Shown in pieces: positions 58,101 through 64,000 of a stretch of DNA of 64,000 nucleotides (within the stretch, counting starts at the first letter, position 1; every line of letters starts with the position of its first letter). The stretch covers positions 4,650,001-4,714,000 of the forward strand of contig NGZR01000002.1 of assembly GCA_002197995.1 (NCBI GenBank). Reading direction: 5' to 3'. A program made the position numbers and the translations under genes. The DNA comes from Gaeumannomyces sp. JS-464. Taxonomy: Eukaryota; Ascomycota; Sordariomycetes; Magnaporthales; Magnaporthaceae. The notes under the pieces are model-generated. The model was not told where the DNA came from. It searched no databases and worked only from the letters and a program-made list of their open reading frames with translations.

Positions 58101-60652
58101 TAGCCATAACCTATCACGCAGTATTGTACCGTTAGTAGCATGTACTACCGGCACCTAATCTAACTAATGAGTGCTTGGTAGATCCAGCCACCCGAGAAGT
58201 CCGCACAGAGCCTGGCCCAACATCTCCAAACAACCACGTTGGTCCTTAGATTTCACAAGGATTCAGAGAGCCGGTTCCAACTTGGCCCCCGAAACAGCCT
58301 CTTGTTTTGCCCGCGCCTGCCCGAACTGGAGGAATTGCTGCCTGAAGAGCAGCTGCTGGCGCTCACAAAAACGCTCGTGCTGAAACCGACCGAGTGGTCA
58401 CTGGATGGTTGCTTGCACATCCTCCAAGGCCACAGAGACTGGGCCAGGGACTGTGCTTTTGTCCTTGATGGGCGGCTTGTGGCCACGGCATCAGATGACA
58501 AAGCAGTCCGCCTGTGGGAGACCAGAACTGGAAAGCCCCAGCTTGTCCTCCACGGTGAATTCTCCGACCAAGCGTGGGCACTGGCGCCCTCTACCTCTGG
58601 TCTTCTGGCTGTAACAGGCGAGCGCGCAATTCGAATATTCCGTATTGGAACGGGGAAAATCGAAAAAAGGTTGAACGCCGAGGATATATTTACAGCAACT
58701 GCTGATCCACAAATCATTCTACGACACATCGAGTTCTCGTCGGCTGGGGACATGCTCGTCGTAACCACTAGCGAGTCTGTCCTTCTTTGGAAGCTCCCAT
58801 CCTACGAAAAGAGCGTGCTAGCCTGCACCAGCGACCCCGATAAGAAAGACTGGCGAAACGCCGAGAGCAATGACCAAACGGCTACCCAGAGCAACGGCGA
58901 AACAGTGACCGAGAGCAACAACGAAACAGTGACCAAGGGCAACGACGAAACAATCACCAAGAGCAACGACGGAACAGAGAGCGAGACCAGCAAGGAGACA
59001 AACGATGGGGTGCAAGGATTCTGGTGGGCGCACTTCTCCCGTGACGGGAGCCTGTTGGCCTGGCTCAACATAAGCGATAAGGGATCCTCCGATACTGTCG
59101 ACGTGTGGGACCTGGAAAGTGGCGAGGTGAAGCACAAGCTTTCCAACCCCAGCCCAACAGTCTGCATGGACTTTTCACACGATTCGGCTCACCTAGTGTT
59201 GGGGTCGAGAGACGGCATGGTGCGCATCTTCGACGCCGCCCGGGGACAGTTGGTCAAAGAAGTCGGCTCTGTTGACCCCGATTACGAGTTTATGATACTG
59301 TCACCCGACAAGGAGTCGCGCTTCGCCAGCGTCTCGGACCGCTTGATAACAATATGGAGAGAGATCTCGGAGGGGGCGTCCCGCAATTGCAGCGCAAGCA
59401 AACATTGAGAGGGCACAACGCAGGCGTATTTGGGATCTGCTTCTCGCCCAACGGACGCCTTTTGGCTTCAACATCGCAGGACGACGCTCGCATCTGGCGC
59501 CTCGAAGACATCGAGATTTCAGCCAACACCAACCCGACGGCGAGTGAAGATGCCCCTCATCAGCAGAGCCACACGAGACCCATCACCTTTGTGGCGTTCT
59601 CTCCAGATGAGAGGAAAGTCGCATCAGGCGGTTTGGATGGGTTGATTGTGCTGTGGGATGCGGACGAAGGGACGCGGCTGCACTCGCTCAAGGGACACGA
59701 TAACCAAATCACATACCTTGTGTTTTCCAAAAGCGGCGAAACCCTCATCTCTGCCTCCACCGACAGCAAAGTATGCGTGTGGGACGCGAACGAGGGCGAG
59801 AGAACTCACAAGTTTGGAGAGCACTCAGATTGGGTGCGGTGCGTCGCCATCTGCCCCGAAGACCGACTTATCGCCTCGGGATCCGACGACGAAAGTGTGA
59901 GGCTATACGATTTATCCGCCCTGCCCCAGCAACAGGACCGTCGCGACGACAGCCAAAGCATCGGTCCGAGCGACACGGCGAGTGACAGAGATGTCCCGGT
60001 GCGGCCCGAAAGTAGATTGCTCAAGGGCCACGAAGACTACGTCTTTTGCGTCACCTTCTCCCGGATGGGAAATACCTGGCCTCGGGCGGAGACGACTCGA
60101 CCATCCTGATTTGGTGCGTCGCCGAGTGTCTGACTGGAGATGACCATGATCGGAAACCATGCAAGGTGCTACGGAATCAGGGCGTTGTTGAATTTTTCCG
60201 CTCCCTCGCCTTCTCACCGGACGCTGAGAGGCTGATATCAGTCTCGTTCCTCGGCGCGGTCAATATGTGGAGCACCGCAACGGGAAAGCATATATGGAAA
60301 GCTCCAGGCGAACAAAGCTGGCCGCGGTGGCCGTGCGTTCTGAACATCGAACCGGACAGCCCAGATGTGCTGCTGACCGAGTTTGGCGCCTGGAGGAGAA
60401 GACTTCCGGATGTGCCGGTGTCGGAGCTGTCCCCAAGGCGCTCGTATAGCGGTCGAATCGCGCTGGATTATGTGGAAGGACCGAAAGATTGTCTACCTGC
60501 CCGCACAATATCTCCCCAGTGGCGCTGGGAGATGTTCGACCGCCGTCCACGGTAGCAGGGTTGTGGTAGGGTGCGACTCGGGGCAAGTGCTGATATTCAA
60601 GTTCCCGGAGGATGGAGAGCCTCCTTCTTTTATCGGGGGCCTATTGGAGTGA
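55162..60652 (+). CDS. NACHT-WD40 NLR (STAND NTPase) of HET-E/NWD type
   Basis: Signal-transducing NTPase of the fungal NLR type. Exons 55162-55869, 55942-58076 and 58182-60652 are joined by 72- and 105-nt introns. The N-terminal region (about residues 120-390; LWDSAYDGLREQYPGLLSRYEE, KLEWYIGLSGLL) resembles the NWD/NACHT_N domain preceding the ATPase in many fungal NLRs. A Glu/Gln-rich linker with repeats leads to Walker A (VAGDIGIGKTTLL, near residue 480) and Walker B (WFVLDGIEDL). After the NACHT winged-helix region (MIMSIAALLFRPLSISEL) come about eight WD40 units, for example LQGHRDWARDCAFVLDGR, LRGHNAGVFGICFSPNGR and LKGHEDYVFCVTFS. The frame is lost at G3 (56902-56904), G5 (59372-59376), C3 (60060-60062) and about 60450-60470, with no in-frame stop or missing domain between, so sequence errors are likelier than decay. 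It would be about 1,770 residues. Confidence 0.88.
56356..56490 (+). repeat. Imperfect 45-48-nt repeat in the NLR linker
   Basis: About 2.8 tandem units, each encoding a (S/L)-(E/K)-Q-x-S-Q-A-E-like Gln/Glu/Ser-rich stretch, lie just before the NACHT domain. Confidence 0.7.
58863..58979 (+). repeat. 24-nt tandem repeat in the NLR WD40 region
   Basis: Nearly five copies of a 24-nt unit (GAGAGCAACGACGAAACAGT plus GACC) encode the octapeptide x-S-N-x-E-T-V-T. Units start at 58863, 58887, 58911, 58935 and 58959 and keep the frame exactly. The repeat separates two WD40 blocks. Confidence 0.92.
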
Positions 60653-61095
60653 ACACGTCAGGCTAGGACTATATATGGGCGGATGGTTTTGGCAGCGGTT
60701 AATGCCATAATATCCCTGACATTTCGTCAGCCTCCGGCACGGTTTGATAGGAGTTGGGGGGTTGTCACCAAGGCTTGAGAGGCGAAGACGTATCAAATCA
60801 ATATAACACGATTGTATCGAAGCTAAAGAAGGGCTGCTCGCACTGCTGGTTACGTGGTCGTCGGGCCGCTTGATCCCTAATCCACTATAACGCGGGTCCA
60901 TTTGCTGAGCTAAACAACCTTATTATAACATACCTCTAAACCTCCAGCCCATGGTGCTCGCCCGTTTCCTCAATTCACAGACCCCGGGCCCCACCACCAG
61001 ATATCAAATCGTGCAGTCTTGGACGGGCCCGCAACCATTACGCCAGGCAAAGCCACGAGGCAAGAAGCAGAAAGACCCAACAAAAACGAGAGAAA
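60653..61095. other. Spacer between the NLR and HCS1
   Basis: About 440 bp holding the NLR 3' region and the helicase promoter. The stretch 60790-60960 is AT-richer. No gene. Confidence 0.5.
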
Positions 61096-64000
61096 ATGCC
61101 ACCAGAGTCTATCTCCATTGCAGACTTCGCTGCCACGCAGCTGGCGCTCCTGGCGGCCGAACAGGCTGCAGAGGTGGCATCGGCAGCCGAACTGATTCAA
61201 GGTCATACCCCCAGCGCTCTCCAGCGGGCCGGCGCCGCCCTGACCAACCTGACGGTGGAGGGTCGCCGGACAGGCTCCGGCGGCCGAACCGTCGTCGAGC
61301 TGGGCCCGGACTCGGCCGTCAGTTCCAGCACCGGCGAGCTGCCCGAGCACGGCCTGCGCGTCGGGGACGTCGTCCTCGTCGCAGAGCAGCCCGCCGGCTC
61401 CGCCAAGAAGCGCGAGGTGCGCGAGCTCGAGCGCGCCGGCTCCCGCGGCGTCGTCACCCGCGTCCGCCGCTGTGACCTCTGTGTCGCCCTCGACCTCGAC
61501 GACTCTGCCGCCGGCCAGAAGGAGGAGAAGGGCCTGAACGGAAGGGTATGGGTCGTGAAGCTGGCAGATGATGTCACGTTCCGCAGGTCAGTCCCGTCCG
61601 CCTCTCCGTATCGCATTTCCTGGAGCTGAAACTCGCGGATAGAATGACCATAATGATGGAAAAGATGCAAAAGCTGAGCGACTCGGAGCATTCCAACTTC
61701 ATGCGCGTTCTTTTCGGTCTTTCCTCGCCGTCTCCGGTGCCTCCAGACCTCGGCGCCGATCCAGATCTGAGCAAGATCAAATGGGTCGACCCGACCTTGA
61801 ACGAGTCGCAGAAGGATGCCGTCCGCTTTGCCCTCGCCTCACCCGAGATCGCATTGATTCACGGCCCTCCAGGCGTATGTATACCCCAGCTCAGAGCACC
61901 CTCGGCCGGTCACGACAGGCACCCCCCCTTTGTGTGTGACCGTGATCATAGGGCGTGTAGACTTGATCTCAGGTAGTCGACAGCTAACCTGCGATGAATC
62001 GATGCGTGCCATACCTGGCGGGCCCCGCTTGTCGAATGCAGACGGGCAAGACTCACACTCTGATCGAGTTGATCCTCCAATTTCTGAAGCGAGGGCAGCG
62101 CATCCTGGTCTGCGCCCCGTCGAACGTGGCCGTCGACAACGTAGCAGAGCGCCTAGCGCCTCACTCTGGTGTTCCCATTGTCCGCATCGGCCACCCAGCC
62201 CGCCTGCTACCGTCCGTGGTCGCCCATTCCCTGGATGTGTTGACGCAAACGAGCGAGGCGGGGGTCATCGTCCGCGACGTGCGGGCCGAGATGGACGCCA
62301 AGCAGGCCTCCATCAAGAAGACGAAGAGCGCCAAGGAGCGCCGGCTCATCTATGCTGATCTCAAGGAGCTGCGGAAGGAATTCCGCGAGCGCGAGCGCAA
62401 GTGCGTCACGGACCTGATCCGGTCCAGCAAGGTCGTGCTCGCCACCCTGCACGGCGCCGGAGGGCTCCAGCTCCGGCAGGAAAAGTTCGACGTCGTCATC
62501 ATAGACGAGGCAAGCCAGGCTCTGGAGGCACAGTGCTGGGTGGCACTTTTCTCTGCAAAGAAGGCGGTTTGTGCTGGCGATCATCTTCAACTACCCCCGA
62601 CGATAAAATCCCTCAACTCCAAGACCCCGACCACTGCCGGAGGAGCGGCGTCAGCTGCTGCGTCAGGGGCCAAAGGGAAAGGCCGTGGTGCTACGCTCGA
62701 GACGACTCTCTTCGATCGCCTCCTGAAGCTCCATGGGTCGTCCATCAAGCGCATGCTGACCACGCAGTACCGGATGCACAAAAAGATCATGAGATTCCCC
62801 TCGGACGAGCTTTACGGCTCCGAGCTAATTGCGGCGGAGGCTGTCAAGGACAGGCTCCTCAAGGACCTACCCTACACTGTCGAGGATACCGATGAGACGC
62901 GCGAGCCTTTGATATTCATCGACACGCAGGGCGGGGACTTCCCCGAGCGCAACGACGACGCCGAAGCGGGCGACATGGCCGCCGGGGGTAAGAAGAAGAT
63001 CACCATTCACGGCGAGAGCAAGAGCAATGAGCGAGAGGCTGCCCTCGTGTCGCAGCAGGTCCGGTTGCTTGTCGATGCCGGTGTCAAGCCCAAGGATATT
63101 GCAGTGGTGACACCCTATAATGGTCAGGTGAGGAGACTCTACCGTGGTGCCGTGCAATACTGTGTTTCAATTTCCATATCTCGTCTTCATAGATTCCTTT
63201 TGCTGGTTCTCATGTTTCGGCTTTTCGATGAGCGAGTCAGCCAGGATAGTGACATTTGCCTGTCACCCGTCATCCCTATTTTCCCCCGTTCCTTCTTTTT
63301 TTCCTTTGCTTTTTGCATTTATCATTCATCCATTGCTTGTTTCGTTTTTCTTCTATTTTTTTTGCTCGCCCTTTCTCGGGAGGTGCTCCGTCCCCGCATT
63401 GCATCCAAGTGCTGGCGCAATGCCGAAGAACGTGGGCTGTGGGCTCCGCATGTATAATGGCCTGAAATATAGTGGTTCGTTCATGCGGCAAGTGGATGCT
63501 TACTGACAAGGGGACGGGGCTCCCTCGCGGGGAGTACTTGTCAACCCCTCGGTCTTCTCCGTCATCAGCTCGCAGTGCTCGCGCCACTACTCAAAGAGGC
63601 TTTCCCGGGTATCGAGCTGGGGAGCGTTGACGGCTTCCAGGGCCGCGAAAAGGAGGCCGTCATAGTCAGCCTAGTGCGAAGCAACAGCGAGGGCGAGGTG
63701 GGCTTCTTGGGAGAGAAGCGCCGCTTGAATGGTAAGCGCGACTCCGGCAACCGGGTGCTATCAGGATGCTTTGGGAACCCCGACGCGTTGATTTGCCTCT
63801 AGCGCGCATGTGTTAATGCGTCCTCGTTGTTGCCTGCAGTGGCCATGACGCGGCCAAAACGGTCCTTGACGATAATCGGAGACTCGGGCACAGTCAAGAG
63901 GTTAGTGGAGAGATGTGTTTTTTCTGGGTTTGCTTGCCCTTATTCCCTTTATCCTTTCTCCTTTCAGCCACATCGATTCCTCGGCTGTGTTGGTTGTTGG
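61096..64000 (+). CDS. HCS1: SF1B DNA helicase, Hcs1/IGHMBP2 (SMUBP2) family, 3' end cut by window
   Basis: 5'-to-3' superfamily 1 helicase (yeast Hcs1, DNA polymerase alpha-associated; human IGHMBP2). Exons read 61096-61586, 61643-61874, 62042-63127, 63569-63731 and 63840-63900, with phases that all agree. The N-terminus ([19 protein letters not shown]) and the [15 protein letters not shown] barrel match the family. Motifs: I GPPG-TGKT, split by intron 2; Ia [59 protein letters not shown] and [38 protein letters not shown]. An Ala/Gly/Lys-rich insertion ([15 protein letters not shown]) follows motif III. Intron 3 is unusually long (441 nt, pyrimidine-rich). The final visible exon would start at 63968 after TTTCAG but does not look like the usual family C-terminus, so the real splice may lie beyond the window. 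No frameshift in the visible part. Confidence 0.93.

Noticed and set aside
55162..60652. Calling the NLR a pseudogene
   Set aside because: All domains are present, no in-frame stop occurs, and the same kind of one-base break is found in housekeeping genes.
1..64000. CRISPR arrays, bacterial operons, dispersed 5S rRNA genes
   Set aside because: Eukaryotic intron-containing genes throughout; no regularly spaced repeats and no 5S-like sequence recognised.

Overview
This window looks like nuclear DNA of a filamentous ascomycete, most likely a sordariomycete. The evidence is the gene repertoire (VPS10, a SUN-family wall protein, DGAT2, DPH6 fused to RidA-like domains, an MSN2-type zinc-finger factor, an Hcs1/SMUBP2-like helicase, a NACHT-WD40 receptor), introns of about 56-260 nt with GTNNGT donors and CTAAC/CTGAC-like branch sites, GC-rich coding sequence and long intergenic spacers. 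A Magnaporthales-like relative is plausible from the look of the proteins, but I cannot establish it without a database search.

Layout. 1.7-6.4 kb: VPS10 sorting receptor (-). 7.6-9.0 kb: SUN-family cell wall protein (-). 12.2-14.5 kb: C2H2 transcription factor (+). 15.9-17.4 kb: diacylglycerol acyltransferase DGA1 (-). 18.7-24.8 kb: decayed block with a Lys/Ala-rich gene of unknown family, a PD-(D/E)XK nuclease-like relic and an SNF2-type helicase relic, all (-) and carrying in-frame stops. 24.9-27.6 kb: DPH6 (-). 29.9-31.8 kb: MSN2-like stress regulator (-). 31.8-43.4 kb: about 11.5 kb with no gene I can support. 43.4-45.6 kb: membrane-anchored type B carboxylesterase (-). 46.8-48.0 kb: DUF202 membrane protein (+). 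48.5-60.7 kb: a cluster of an intact repeat-domain/subtilisin-like protease (-), a divergently transcribed gene of unknown family with a coiled-coil tail (+) and a NACHT-WD40 NLR (+). 61.1 kb to the end: DNA helicase HCS1 (+), cut by the window edge.

The most interesting region is 48.5-60.7 kb. A seven-exon subtilase with an intact Asp/His/Ser triad, an unknown protein sharing its promoter region, and an NLR with a WD40 sensor lie together. Fungal allorecognition and cell-death loci combine NLRs, subtilisin-like proteases and substrates of those proteases (established example: Podospora het-Q1/het-Q2), so this is a candidate innate-immunity or heterokaryon-incompatibility module. No function is proven by sequence alone.

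A caution about the sequence: at least a dozen apparent one-base frameshifts fall inside otherwise well-conserved coding sequence (SUN, the C2H2 factor, DPH6, MSN2, the unknown gene, the NLR), many at runs of C or G, plus one different event in VPS10. DGAT2, the esterase, DUF202, the subtilase and the visible helicase exons are uninterrupted. Assembly or base-calling indels are more likely than so many independent mutations. The 18.7-24.8 kb block is different because it has genuine in-frame stops and looks truly degenerate.
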